Of a DNA stretch of 64,000 nt, positions 1 through 8,778 are shown piece by piece. The stretch covers positions 1,743,501-1,807,500 of the forward strand of contig NZ_FLRH01000003.1 in the NCBI RefSeq assembly GCF_900089585.1. Reading direction: 5' to 3'. The position numbers were made by a program, and so were the translations under genes. The stretch comes from Micromonospora sediminicola (GTDB lineage Bacteria > Actinomycetota > Actinomycetes > Mycobacteriales > Micromonosporaceae). Under the pieces are notes generated by a model that searched no databases, was not told the DNA's origin, and saw only the letters and a program-made list of their open reading frames with translations. How positions within the stretch are numbered: position 1 is the first letter of the stretch; every line of letters begins with the position of its first letter.

Positions 1-2
1 AG

Positions 3-1304
3 GCGCGGCGGCGTGAGCTGGTCGGCCGGCTCTTCGCCGCGGCGACCGCCGACGAGCAACGCCTGCTGGTCGGCCTGTTCCGGGGTGAGCTGCGTCAGGG
101 CGCCCAGGCCGGCCTGCTCACCGAGGCGGTGGCCCGGGCCGCCGACGTGCCGGTCACCGCCGTGCGGCGCGCGCTGCTGCTCGCCGGCGACCTGCGGGCG
201 GTGGCGGTCGCGGCGCTCACCGGCGGCGCCGCCGCGCTGGCCGGGTTCGGGCTCCAGGTGGGCCGGCCGCTCGCGCCGATGCTGGCGCAGAGCGCGCCCT
301 CGGTCGACGAGGCCCTCACCGCCACCGGCCTCCCCGCCGTGGTCGACGTCAAGCTCGACGGCATCCGCATCCAGGTGCACCGCTCCGGGCAGGACATCGC
401 GGTGTTCACCCGCAGTCTCGACGAGATCACCGGCCGGCTGCCCGAGGTGGTGGCCGCCGTCCGCGCGCTGCCCGCCCGCGAGCTGGTACTCGACGGCGAG
501 GCGATCGGGCTGGACGCCACCGGCCGTCCACTGCCGTTCCAGGAGACGTCCAGCCGCGCGGCCCGGCGCACCACGCCCAGCACCACCGGCCGCACCCCGG
601 TCGCGCCCGCCGTGCTGGCCGCCGCCGAGCGCACCGGCGAGCCGGTGCTGACGCCGTACTTCTTCGACCTGCTGCACCTCGACGGCGCCGACCTGATCGA
701 CGCGCCGGGCCGCGAGCGCTGGGCGGCGCTGGCCGGGGCGGTCGACCCGTCGCTGCTGGTCGGCCGGGTCGAGGTGGACGACGTGGCGCAGGCCGGCGCG
801 GCGTTCGCGGCGGCGGTCGACGCCGGTCAGGAAGGGGTCGTGGTCAAGGATCCCGCCGCGCCCTACGACGCGGGCCGGCGCGGCTCGGCCTGGGTCAAGG
901 TCAAGCCCCGGCACACGCTCGACCTGGTGGTGCTCGCGGTCGAGTGGGGCAGCGGCCGGCGTCAGGGCTGGCTGTCCAACCTGCACCTCGGCGCCCGCGA
1001 CCCGGGCACCGGCGAGTTCGTCATGCTCGGCAAGACGTTCAAGGGGCTCACCGACGAGCTGCTGCGCTGGCAGACCGAGCGCTTCCTGTCGTTGGCCGTG
1101 GAGAAGGGCGACTGGGTGGTGCGGGTCCGGCCGGAGCAGGTGGTCGAGATCGCCTTCGACGGGGTGCAGACCAGCAGCCGCTACCCGGGCGGGATGGCGC
1201 TGCGTTTCGCCCGCGTGGTGCGCTACCGGGACGACAAGACCGCCGCCGAGGCGGACACGATCGACGCGGTGCGGGCGATCCACGCCGGTCGGGTCACCGG
1301 CTGA
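3..1304 (+). CDS. ATP-dependent DNA ligase, 5' end outside window
   Basis: The frame is open from the first bases, so the gene begins upstream and only its 3' part is seen. The adenylation signature K-x-D-G is present (VDVKLDGIR, lysine codon 351-353). It is followed by the downstream motifs EGVVVKDP and WVKVKP and by an OB-fold-like C-terminal region ending near [10 protein letters not shown]. Such enzymes join DNA nicks using ATP; in actinobacteria they accompany the NAD-dependent LigA and serve repair. The alpha-helical N-terminal region starts in the visible part ([15 protein letters not shown]). It converges on the SURF1-like gene with only 4 bp between the stops. Confidence 0.9.
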   Translation, partial: ARRRELVGRLFAAATADEQRLLVGLFRGELRQGAQAGLLTEAVARAADVPVTAVRRALLLAGDLRAVAVAALTGGAAALAGFGLQVGRPLAPMLAQSAPSVDEALTATGLPAVVDVKLDGIRIQVHRSGQDIAVFTRSLDEITGRLPEVVAAVRALPARELVLDGEAIGLDATGRPLPFQETSSRAARRTTPSTTGRTPVAPAVLAAAERTGEPVLTPYFFDLLHLDGADLIDAPGRERWAALAGAVDPSLLVGRVEVDDVAQAGAAFAAAVDAGQEGVVVKDPAAPYDAGRRGSAWVKVKPRHTLDLVVLAVEWGSGRRQGWLSNLHLGARDPGTGEFVMLGKTFKGLTDELLRWQTERFLSLAVEKGDWVVRVRPEQVVEIAFDGVQTSSRYPGGMALRFARVVRYRDDKTAAEADTIDAVRAIHAGRVTG

Positions 1305-1308
1305 CGGA

Positions 1309-2157
1309 TCAGGTGGCGGCGGGCTCGGCGGCCCGGTCCACCGGCTCGCGCGGGCCGTCCAGGCCGGCCCGTCGACGCGCCTCCCGGCGGGCCACCCAGC
1401 CGTAGCCGACCAGGCTCATCACCGCGAAGATCCACCACTGCCAGACGTAGCCGAAGTTCTGCCAGTTGTTGGTGTGCCCGATCGGCACCGCCTGGAACGC
1501 CGGGTCGGCGGCCGGGGTCTGCCCGTCGAGCAGCACGTAACCGCCGGTCACCGGGTAGGGCAGCTGCTTCGCCAGGCGGGGGATGACGATCCGCCGGGCC
1601 TCCAGCTTGCCGTCGCGCCGGTCCACCCCGCCGCCACCGCTCTCGCTGCCGACCACCCGGCCGGTGACGGTGACCTCGCCGGTCGGCGCGGCCGGCACGG
1701 ACGGCTGGGCGGTGGCGCCGGCGCCCGGCGCGGGCGGGACCCACCCGCGGTCGACCAGCACCGCGCTGCCGTCGGCCAGCACCAGCGGCGTGAGCACCTC
1801 GAAGCCGACCTTGTTGTCCACGGTCCGGCCCCGGATCAGCACGACGTTCGCGGTGTCGTAGCGGCCGGTGGCGGTGACCCGGCTCCAGGTGAGCCGCTCG
1901 GCCGGGGCGGGACCGACGCTGCCCGGGCCACCGGTCGGTGCGGGCAGCGCGTCGCGCAGCGGCGCGGGGGTCATCGTGGCGCCGGCGTCGATCCGGTCGT
2001 TGATCGCCGACCGGCCCCGGTAGCGGTCCAGCTGCCAGTTGCCCAGGAACACCATCACCGTGGCGGCCACCAGCGTCAGCGCGAGGTAGCCGAGCCAGCG
2101 CGGGGTCAGCAGGAACCGGTACACGTTGGCCAAGGCTACCCGTATGAGCGGGGCCAC
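1309..2157 (-). CDS. SURF1-family cytochrome oxidase assembly protein
   Basis: 282 aa with the SURF1 layout: an N-terminal membrane helix (about residues 20-42) followed by GNWQLDRYRGR, a large extracytoplasmic domain containing VLVDRGWVP, and a C-terminal helix (FGYVWQWWIFAVMSLVGYGWV). SURF1 proteins help assemble heme-copper oxidases of the aa3 type. It starts with GTG and is divergent from cobB. A CtaJ-like oxidase subunit near 37 kb also points to an aa3 oxidase in this organism, but the two genes are not linked. Confidence 0.9.
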   Translation of the reverse strand: MAPLIRVALANVYRFLLTPRWLGYLALTLVAATVMVFLGNWQLDRYRGRSAINDRIDAGATMTPAPLRDALPAPTGGPGSVGPAPAERLTWSRVTATGRYDTANVVLIRGRTVDNKVGFEVLTPLVLADGSAVLVDRGWVPPAPGAGATAQPSVPAAPTGEVTVTGRVVGSESGGGGVDRRDGKLEARRIVIPRLAKQLPYPVTGGYVLLDGQTPAADPAFQAVPIGHTNNWQNFGYVWQWWIFAVMSLVGYGWVARREARRRAGLDGPREPVDRAAEPAAT

Positions 2158-2259
2158 TCGCGGCTGCCGGGCGGAACGGGACGCTCCGCGGCCGACGGGC
2201 GCCGGGGCGGACGGGTATGGTCACGCGGGCGGAAATCACCCCGGACCCAGGAGTCGATG

Positions 2260-3630
2260 ATGACCGACGTGCCGCGCGTCGTGCTGAGCGCGCCCTCCTC
2301 CGGGCACGGCACCGGTGCCCTCTCCCTCGGCCTGCTCGCCGCCCTCGCCGAGCGCGGCGTGCCGGTGGCCGGCTTCAAGGTCGGGCCGGACCAGGTGGAC
2401 GCGGCGTACCTGGGGCTGGCCGCCGGTCGCCCCGGCCGCACGCTGGACCCCCGGCTGGTCGGCCCGGAGCGGGTCGCGCCGCTCTTCGCGCACGGCGCGG
2501 CCGGCGCCGGGTTCGCGCTGGTCCAGGGCACCATGGGGCTCTACGACTCGGTCGCCGGTCGGCCGGAGAGCGAGTCCACCGCCGCCGTGGCCACCGCGCT
2601 GCGCAGCCCGGTGGTGCTGGTCGTGGACGTCGCCGCGATGGGGCAGTCGGTGGCCGCGCTGGTGCACGGCTTCCGCTCCTACGACGAGCAGCTCTGGCTG
2701 GGTGGCGTGATCCTCAACCGGGTGGCCTCGCCCCGGCACGAGACGCTGCTGCGCGAGGCGCTCGACGACGTGGGGGTGCCGGTCTACGGCGCGCTGCGTC
2801 GGCACGAGCTGCCCCCGGTGCTGCCCGCCCGCCGGCACGGCGCCGCGCCCGTGGTGCGCGGTGACGCCGAGGCCGAGCGCGGCGTGCGCCGGCTCGGTGA
2901 GGCGGTCGCCGCCACCGTCGACCTGGACCGGCTGCTGGCGCTGGCCCGGTCCGCTCCCGCCCTGACCGTGGAGCCCTGGTCGCCGGAGCCGGCGGACGGT
3001 CCGTCCGCCCCGGCGGAGCGGCCGGTGGTGGCGCTGGCCGGCGGCCCGGCCGGCAGCTACAGCCATCCGGAGGTCGCCGAGCTGCTGCGGGCCGCCGGCG
3101 CCGAGGTGGTCACGCTCGACCCGCTGCGCGACGAGGCGCTGCCCGCCGGGGCCCGCGCGCTGGTCGTCGGCGGCGGGCTCCCCGAGACGTACGCGGAGCA
3201 GCTCTCCGCCAACCGCCGGCTGTGCATCGCGGTGGCCGAGCTGGCCCGGTCGGGCCGTCCGGTGGTCGCCGAGGGGGCGGGCCTGCTCTGGCTGGCGCGC
3301 GAGTTGGACGGCCTGCCGATGTGCGGCGTGCTCGACGCGGTCGGCACGGTCCGCGACGGCCTGGTGGTCGGATACCGGGACGCGACGGCGGTCACCGGCA
3401 GCGTGGTGGCGCCGGCCGGCGCGGCCGTGACCGGGCACAAGCAGCACGCCGCCGTGCTCACCCCGCGCGCCGGTGACCAACCGGCCTGGCGCTGGGACGG
3501 CGGCACCCCGGAGGGCTTCGTCCGCCACGGTGTGCACGCCTCGCAGCTGGTGCCGCACTGGGCCGCGCTTCCGGGCGTCGCGTCCCGCCTGGTGGCCGCC
3601 GCGTTGGCGCCCTCGGCGGCCCTGGCGTGA
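2260..3630 (+). CDS. cobB: Cobyrinate a,c-diamide synthase CobB
   Basis: About 456 aa. The N-terminal P-loop-like amidoligase domain (VVLSAPSSGHGTGALSLGLLAAL, then GFKVGPDQVDAAYLGLAAGR) and the C-terminal class I glutaminase domain (VVGGGLPETY, then VVAEGAGLLWL) are typical of CobB/CbiA. The enzyme amidates side chains a and c of cobyrinate in B12 synthesis using glutamine and ATP. Two ATG codons lie together at 2257 and 2260; AGGAG at 2249-2253 is better spaced for the second. The stop overlaps the next GTG, so the acetyltransferase is translationally coupled. Other corrin genes resume at 6557. Confidence 0.92.
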   Translation: MTDVPRVVLSAPSSGHGTGALSLGLLAALAERGVPVAGFKVGPDQVDAAYLGLAAGRPGRTLDPRLVGPERVAPLFAHGAAGAGFALVQGTMGLYDSVAGRPESESTAAVATALRSPVVLVVDVAAMGQSVAALVHGFRSYDEQLWLGGVILNRVASPRHETLLREALDDVGVPVYGALRRHELPPVLPARRHGAAPVVRGDAEAERGVRRLGEAVAATVDLDRLLALARSAPALTVEPWSPEPADGPSAPAERPVVALAGGPAGSYSHPEVAELLRAAGAEVVTLDPLRDEALPAGARALVVGGGLPETYAEQLSANRRLCIAVAELARSGRPVVAEGAGLLWLARELDGLPMCGVLDAVGTVRDGLVVGYRDATAVTGSVVAPAGAAVTGHKQHAAVLTPRAGDQPAWRWDGGTPEGFVRHGVHASQLVPHWAALPGVASRLVAAALAPSAALA

Positions 3631-4196
3631 TCGGTCAGGTGGCGGTACGCCGGTTCCCGGCGCTGACCGTCTCCACCCCGCGGACCGAGGTGCGCCGGCT
3701 GGTCGCGACGGACGCGGCGGCGGTCGACGAGGTGTTCGGCGACCGGCAGACCCAGCGGTGGCTGCCGCTGGCCGAGGCGGCCGGGCAGATCGACGGGCGG
3801 GCGTGGTGCACGGAGCTGGCCCGGCAGCGGCGGGACAGCGGCGACGGCGACCACTGGGCGGTGGTCCGTCGGGAGGACCAGCGCGTGGTGGGGTGCCTGT
3901 GGACCCGCCGCACCGACTGGGGCGCCCGGCTCACCGAGGTGTCGTACGCGATCGCGCCGCACGCCCGCGGCTACGGCCTGGCCGCCGAGGCGGTGGACGC
4001 GGTGGCCATCGCGCTGATCCTGGAGCACGGATTCCACCGGGTGGAGCTGCGGGTGGCGCCCGGCAACGTCGCGTCCCGGCGGGTGGCCGAGAAGGCCGGT
4101 TTCAGCTACGAGGGCCTGTTGCGCAACGCCGGTTTCGTCCGCGGCGCCCGGGTGGACCTGGAGTTGTGGTCCTTCGTCGCCGCCGACCTCCGCTGA
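3627..4196 (+). CDS. GNAT-family N-acetyltransferase (RimJ/RimL-like)
   Basis: 189 aa. The fold is recognisable from TEVRRLVATDAAAVDEVF at the start, the acetyl-CoA region YAIAPHARGYGLAAEAV, and the C-terminal FHRVELRVAPGNVASRRVAEKAGFSYEG, which is typical of RimJ/RimL-type enzymes. These acetylate protein N-termini or small amines; the substrate here is unknown. The GTG start overlaps the cobB stop by 4 bp, so it is co-translated with cobB, but no corrin role is known for this family. A long inverted repeat follows. Confidence 0.85.
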   Translation: MIGQVAVRRFPALTVSTPRTEVRRLVATDAAAVDEVFGDRQTQRWLPLAEAAGQIDGRAWCTELARQRRDSGDGDHWAVVRREDQRVVGCLWTRRTDWGARLTEVSYAIAPHARGYGLAAEAVDAVAIALILEHGFHRVELRVAPGNVASRRVAEKAGFSYEGLLRNAGFVRGARVDLELWSFVAADLR

Positions 4197-4211
4197 GCCC
4201 CCTCCCACGTC

Positions 4212-4265
4212 GATCAAGGAGTTCGCGTCGGGGACCACGCGATCCCGGACGCAAACTCCTTGATC
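4212..4265. terminator. Bidirectional hairpin between convergent genes
   Basis: Two 18-nt arms, GATCAAGGAGTTCGCGTC at 4212-4229 and its complement at 4248-4265, differ at one position and enclose an 18-nt loop. The element sits between two convergent genes, so it probably ends transcription from both sides. There is no clear T tract. Confidence 0.65.
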
Positions 4266-4302
4266 AACTGACCCGGGCGCACCCCCGGGCGGAACGTGGG
4301 GC

Positions 4303-6435
4303 TCAGCCGACGATCTGGTCGGAGGGCGGGGTGAACTGGCGGGACGGCTGGCCCTTGAGGGCGTCGCGCAGCGTCTGCGCCACCGCGTTCACCGGGATCT
4401 GCGACTGCCCGTCGCCCACCGCGTTGAACGGATTGTCCGGGTCGGCGATGAAGCTCGCCGCCGCCAGCTCCGGCGTGTAGCCGACGAACCAGGCGGACCG
4501 GGTGCTGTCGGTCGTACCCGTCTTGCCGGCGACCGGGCGGCCGACCGTGCCCCGCACGCTGTCGGCCGTCGACCAGCCGCCACAGCTCCCCTTGGCCGGG
4601 GTGTCCCCGGTCGGGCAGCGCGCCGCGTCGGTGGCGGCCCGGGCCGCGTCCGCGTTCACCACCTGCCGGCACCGGGGCTTGGCGATCTCCCGTTGCACCC
4701 CGCCGGCGGTGGAGTAGGTGGCCGGCGTGCCGTCCCGGTTCATGATCGCGTTGACCGGGATCGCCTCGCAGTAGCGCCCGTCGGCGGCGATCGCCGCGTA
4801 CGCGTTCGCCATCTCCAGCGGGGTGGCGTCGGAGACGCCCAGCGTGAACGCGCCCCACTTCTTCGCCTTGGCCGGCGACGCCTGCTCCTTGTCCACGTCG
4901 GTCCGCCAGCGCAGGCCCAGCTGCTCGGCCAGCCGCACCCCGGCGTCCGCGCCGATCTTCTCCTCCAGCTGGATGAAGTAGGTGTTCACCGACTTGCCGA
5001 AGCCGGACCACATGGTCTGCCGGCCGGTCATCGCGCCACTGGCGTTGGACGGCGCCCAGCCGTCGTAGACCGCCGACTTGTACGTGTACGGCGAGTCGTA
5101 GGCGGTGGACAGCGGCATCCCGGCGTTGAGCGCGGCGAGCATCGGGAACATCTTGAACGTCGAGCCGGCCTGGTAGCCGGGGAGCGACCCGCCGCCCAGC
5201 AGCGGCGCCACCGTGTTCGGGTAGTTCGCCTTGACCTTCGGGCCGGCCTCGGGGTTCGAGCTGTTCGGGTTCTCCGCCAGGTCCAGCGAGTAGTTCCGGT
5301 TGACCGCCATCGCCTTGATCCGGCCGGTGCCGGGTTCGGCGACCACGATGCCGTTGGCGAACGGGCTGCCGGTGTTGTCCTTGGCGCCCACGTTCTTCTC
5401 CGCCGCCGCCTGGGTCTTCGGGTCGAGGGCGAGCACGATCCGGTAGCCGCCGCGCCGCAGCTTGTCCATCCGTTCCAGGCGGTTCTCGCCGAACGCGGGC
5501 TGCGCGCTCCACCAGTTCTTCAGGTAGTCGCAGTAGAAGCCCCAGCTGCGGTGCCCGCCGTCGATCGCGGCGCAGTCGTTCGGCGGGGTGGTCAGCTTCA
5601 GCTTGATCGGCTGGCCCTTGGCCGCCGCGGCGGCGTCCGGCGACAGGTAGCCGAGGCGGGCCATGTTGTCGAGCACGTAGTTGCGCCGGCCGGTGGCGTC
5701 CTTCTGGTCGGAGGTGATCGGGTCGTACTCCGAGGGGGACTTCACCAGGCCGGCCAGCGTGGCCGCCTCGACCGGGGTGAGGGTGGCCGGCGTCTTGGAG
5801 AAGAAGATCTGCGCGGCGGCGTAGATCCCGTAGGCGCGGTGGCCGAAGTAGGCCGAGTTGAGATAGCGCTCCAGGATCTGGTCCTTGCTCAGGTGCTTCT
5901 CGATGTCCAGCGCCATGCGCATCTCCTTGACCTTGCGCAGGCTGGTCTGCTGGGTGGCCTCCTGGACCTCCCGCGGTGTGGTCGCGCTGTCCCGCAGGGC
6001 CATCCGGACGTACTGCATGGTCAGCGTCGAGGCGCCCTGGGAGACGCCGCCGGAGCGGGCGTTGGACACGAACGCGCGCGCCACGCCCTTCGGGTCGACG
6101 CCGTGGTGCTGGTAGAAGCGGTTGTCCTCGGCGGCGACGATCGCCTGCTGGATGTTCGGCGACATGTTCTCGATCTTGGTGTACTGCCGGTACTCCTCGT
6201 AGAACATGGTCAGCACGGTCTTGCCGTCGGGCGCGTAGACGTACGACGTCTCGGCCGGCAGCGCGGTCTTGAGGATGTTCGTCTTCTGTTCCACGGCGTG
6301 CGCGGTGGCCTTGGCGCCGATGCCGGTGACGGCGACGAGCGGGTACAACGCGGCGGCGACGACGATGCCGGCGATCAGCCCGGCGCGGAGAAGGGGCACG
6401 GCACGACCAGCGGAGGCAAGGGGTCGGTTGCTCAC
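4303..6435 (-). CDS. Class A penicillin-binding protein (transglycosylase/transpeptidase)
   Basis: 710 aa with a GTG start. An N-terminal membrane anchor (about 16-38) precedes a GT51 glycosyltransferase domain: catalytic Glu103 in EDNRFYQHHG, then GASTLTMQYVR, then ERYLNSAYFG. The transpeptidase domain has STFK (Ser425), SVN (482-484) and KTGTT (638). It polymerises and cross-links peptidoglycan outside the membrane. Several cysteines (for example in DCAAIDGG and YCDY) could form disulfides in the extracellular part. It is divergent from cobC, with a perfect 19-bp palindrome just upstream of its start. Confidence 0.94.
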   Translation of the reverse strand: MSNRPLASAGRAVPLLRAGLIAGIVVAAALYPLVAVTGIGAKATAHAVEQKTNILKTALPAETSYVYAPDGKTVLTMFYEEYRQYTKIENMSPNIQQAIVAAEDNRFYQHHGVDPKGVARAFVSNARSGGVSQGASTLTMQYVRMALRDSATTPREVQEATQQTSLRKVKEMRMALDIEKHLSKDQILERYLNSAYFGHRAYGIYAAAQIFFSKTPATLTPVEAATLAGLVKSPSEYDPITSDQKDATGRRNYVLDNMARLGYLSPDAAAAAKGQPIKLKLTTPPNDCAAIDGGHRSWGFYCDYLKNWWSAQPAFGENRLERMDKLRRGGYRIVLALDPKTQAAAEKNVGAKDNTGSPFANGIVVAEPGTGRIKAMAVNRNYSLDLAENPNSSNPEAGPKVKANYPNTVAPLLGGGSLPGYQAGSTFKMFPMLAALNAGMPLSTAYDSPYTYKSAVYDGWAPSNASGAMTGRQTMWSGFGKSVNTYFIQLEEKIGADAGVRLAEQLGLRWRTDVDKEQASPAKAKKWGAFTLGVSDATPLEMANAYAAIAADGRYCEAIPVNAIMNRDGTPATYSTAGGVQREIAKPRCRQVVNADAARAATDAARCPTGDTPAKGSCGGWSTADSVRGTVGRPVAGKTGTTDSTRSAWFVGYTPELAAASFIADPDNPFNAVGDGQSQIPVNAVAQTLRDALKGQPSRQFTPPSDQIVG

Positions 6436-6450
6436 GGGGTCAAGCTATGA

Positions 6451-6469
6451 CATTTCCGATTCGGAAATG
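6451..6469. promoter_or_regulatory. Perfect 19-bp palindrome, candidate operator
   Basis: CATTTCCGA-T-TCGGAAATG is perfectly symmetric and notably AT-rich for this genome. It lies 15 bp upstream of the PBP GTG start and about 90 bp upstream of cobC, in the shared divergent promoter region. I do not recognise the motif as the site of a known regulator. Confidence 0.5.
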
Positions 6470-6556
6470 AGAAGAACTCATAAACCGGCGGGTCGTGACG
6501 CGACCCACGCCGGGATGCGCTGTCCCGGGCGGCGGCTTCCCGGCAGGATCGCGGAC

Positions 6557-7639
6557 ATGCCCGCACCACCGACCGGGAGCGCCGCCGCTCTCGACGAGCC
6601 CGACCTGGGCCACCACGGGGACTCCGAGGCCACGCCCGGCCTGGTCGACCTGGCCGTCAACGTGCGCCGCGCGCCGATGCCCGAGTGGCTGGCCGACCCG
6701 CTGACCGCCGCCCTGGGCGAGCTGGCCGCGTACCCGGACCCGACGCCCGCCCGCGCCGCCGTCGCTCACCGGCACGGGCGACCCCCGGACGAGGTACTCC
6801 TCACCGCCGGCGCCGCCGAGGGTTTCGTGCTGATCGCCCGCGCGCTGCGCGACGCCCGCCACCCGGTGGTGGTGCACCCGCAGTTCACCGAACCGGAGGC
6901 CGCCCTGCGCGCCGCCGGCCACCGGGTGGACCGGGTCCTGCTCGACCCCGCCGACGACTTCCGGCTCGACCCGGCCCGGATACCCGCCGACGCCGACCTG
7001 GTCATGGTCGGCAACCCCACCAACCCGACGTCGGTGCTGCACCCGGCGGACACGATCGCCGCCCTCGCCCGCCCCGGCCGGGTGCTGGTGGTCGACGAGG
7101 CGTTCGCCGACACCACCGCCGCGCCCGGCGTCGACGGCGAGCCCGAGTCCCTGGCCGCCCGGCGCGACCTGCCCGGCCTGGTGGTGGTGCGCAGCCTCAC
7201 CAAGACCTGGGGGCTGGCCGGGCTGCGGATCGGCTACCTGCTCGGCGACGCCGCGCTGCTGGCCCGGTTCGCCGCCGCCCAGCCGCTCTGGGCGGTCTCC
7301 ACCCCGGCGCTCGCCGCCGCCACCGCCTGCGCCGCCCCGGTCGCCGTCGCGGCCGAACGCGCGATCGCCGCCGGGCTCGCCGCCGACCGCGACCACCTGG
7401 TGACCCGCCTGTCCGGCCTGCCCGGGGTACGCGTGGCGGGCCGCCCGGCCAGCGCCTTCGTGCTGATCCACCGCGCCGGCGCCGCCGACGTGCGGGAGCG
7501 GCTGCGGGAGCAGGGTTGGGCGGTCCGCCGGGGTGACACGTTCCCCGGGCTCGGCCCGGACTGGCTCCGGATCGCGGTACGCGACCGGGCCACCACCGAC
7601 GCGTTCATCGAGACGCTGGCACGGATCCTGGAGGCATGA
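6557..7639 (+). CDS. cobC: CobC-type PLP-dependent aminotransferase (Rv2231c family)
   Basis: 360 aa, fold type I aminotransferase. The PLP lysine lies in SLTKTWGLAGLRIGYLLGD, preceded by VMVGNPTNPT and VLVVDEAFAD; the chain begins near LVDLAVNVRRAP. Members related to HisC/CobD occur in B12 clusters and are thought to supply the aminopropanol (threonine phosphate decarboxylase) branch. The ATG at 6557 has AGGA eight bases upstream and gives the usual family length; an upstream in-frame extension looks non-coding. The stop overlaps the cobT start (ATGA), which supports a corrin role. Confidence 0.85.
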   Translation: MPAPPTGSAAALDEPDLGHHGDSEATPGLVDLAVNVRRAPMPEWLADPLTAALGELAAYPDPTPARAAVAHRHGRPPDEVLLTAGAAEGFVLIARALRDARHPVVVHPQFTEPEAALRAAGHRVDRVLLDPADDFRLDPARIPADADLVMVGNPTNPTSVLHPADTIAALARPGRVLVVDEAFADTTAAPGVDGEPESLAARRDLPGLVVVRSLTKTWGLAGLRIGYLLGDAALLARFAAAQPLWAVSTPALAAATACAAPVAVAAERAIAAGLAADRDHLVTRLSGLPGVRVAGRPASAFVLIHRAGAADVRERLREQGWAVRRGDTFPGLGPDWLRIAVRDRATTDAFIETLARILEA

Positions 7640-8778
7640 TGCTGGAGTCCACCGTCGCGGCGATCCGGCCGCTCGACGAGGCGGCCATGGCGGCCGCGCG
7701 TGAGTTGCAGGGCCGGCTGACCAAGCCCGCCGGCTCGCTCGGCGCCCTGGAGCCGCTCTCGGTACGCCTCGCCGGGCTGGCCGGCGCCTGCCCGCCGCCG
7801 CTGCCCGACCAGGCCGCGGTGGCGATCTTCGCCGGGGACCACGGCGTGCACGCCCAGGGCGTGACCCCGTGGCCGCAGGAGGTCACCGCCCAGATGATCG
7901 GCAACTTCCTGGCCGGCGGCGCGGTGGTCAACGCGTTCGCCCGGCAGGCCGGCGCCTCGGTCACCGTGGTCGACGTCGGCGTGGCCACCCCGCTGTCGGT
8001 CACCCCGCCCGACCCGGCGGCGCGCGCCGCCGACCCGGCCGGCCCGTCCGCGCTCACCGTCGACGTCGTCGCGACGCCCGCCGACCCGGACGGGCCGCGC
8101 CTGGTGGCCGCGAACGTCCGCGCCGGCACCCGCGACATGACCGTCACCGCCGCGCTCACCCGGGACGAGGCCCGGGCGGCGGTGGAGACCGGCATCCGGG
8201 TCGCCGACGAGCTGGTCGACGGCGGCGCGGGCATCCTGCTCACCGGCGACATGGGCATCGGCAACACCACCCCGGCCGCCGCGCTGGTCGCCGTGTTCGC
8301 CGGGGCGGACGCGGCGGCGGCGACGGGCCGGGGCACCGGCGTGGACGACGAGACGTACGCGCGCAAGGTCGCCGTGGTCCGGGCCGCGCTGGCCCGGCAC
8401 ACGCCCGACCCGGCCGACCCGCTGGGCGTGCTCGCCTCGGTCGGCGGGCTGGAGCACGCCGCGCTGGCCGGCCTGATCCTCGGCGCCGCCGCGCGTCGGG
8501 TGCCGGTGCTGCTCGACGGCGTGATCGCGGTCAGCGCCGCGCTGGCCGCCGCCGCGTTCGCGCCGGACGCGGTCGGCGCCATGGTCGCCGGGCACCGCAG
8601 CGCCGAGCCGGGCGCCACGGCGGCGCTGCGGCACCTCGGGCTCGATCCGCTGATCGACCTGGGACTGCGCCTCGGTGAGGGCACCGGGGCCCTGCTCGCC
8701 CTGCCGGTCGTCACCGGCGCCGTCCGGGTGCTGCACGAGGTGGCCACGTTCGACGCGGCCGGGGTGGCCGAGAAGTGA
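7636..8778 (+). CDS. cobT: Nicotinate-nucleotide--dimethylbenzimidazole phosphoribosyltransferase CobT
   Basis: 380 aa. Diagnostic segments are FAGDHGVHAQGVTPWPQEVT, LTGDMGIGNTTPAAAL, VAGHRSAEPGA, and LGEGTGALLALPVV, which carries the catalytic glutamate. The enzyme makes alpha-ribazole phosphate, the lower-ligand precursor of B12, from NaMN and dimethylbenzimidazole. Two ATG codons are adjacent (7636 and 7639) right after GGAGG at 7630-7634, so either may be used; the first overlaps the cobC stop. The stop overlaps the GTG of the next gene, so cobC, cobT and cobA form one coupled run. Confidence 0.94.
   Translation: MMLESTVAAIRPLDEAAMAAARELQGRLTKPAGSLGALEPLSVRLAGLAGACPPPLPDQAAVAIFAGDHGVHAQGVTPWPQEVTAQMIGNFLAGGAVVNAFARQAGASVTVVDVGVATPLSVTPPDPAARAADPAGPSALTVDVVATPADPDGPRLVAANVRAGTRDMTVTAALTRDEARAAVETGIRVADELVDGGAGILLTGDMGIGNTTPAAALVAVFAGADAAAATGRGTGVDDETYARKVAVVRAALARHTPDPADPLGVLASVGGLEHAALAGLILGAAARRVPVLLDGVIAVSAALAAAAFAPDAVGAMVAGHRSAEPGATAALRHLGLDPLIDLGLRLGEGTGALLALPVVTGAVRVLHEVATFDAAGVAEK

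Noticed and set aside
2158..2256. Cobalamin riboswitch ahead of cobB
   Set aside because: The gap is under 100 bp and shows no B12-box-like sequence.
4693..6450. 585-codon open frame on the plus strand
   Set aside because: Antisense to the penicillin-binding protein, whose active-site motifs are all in place.
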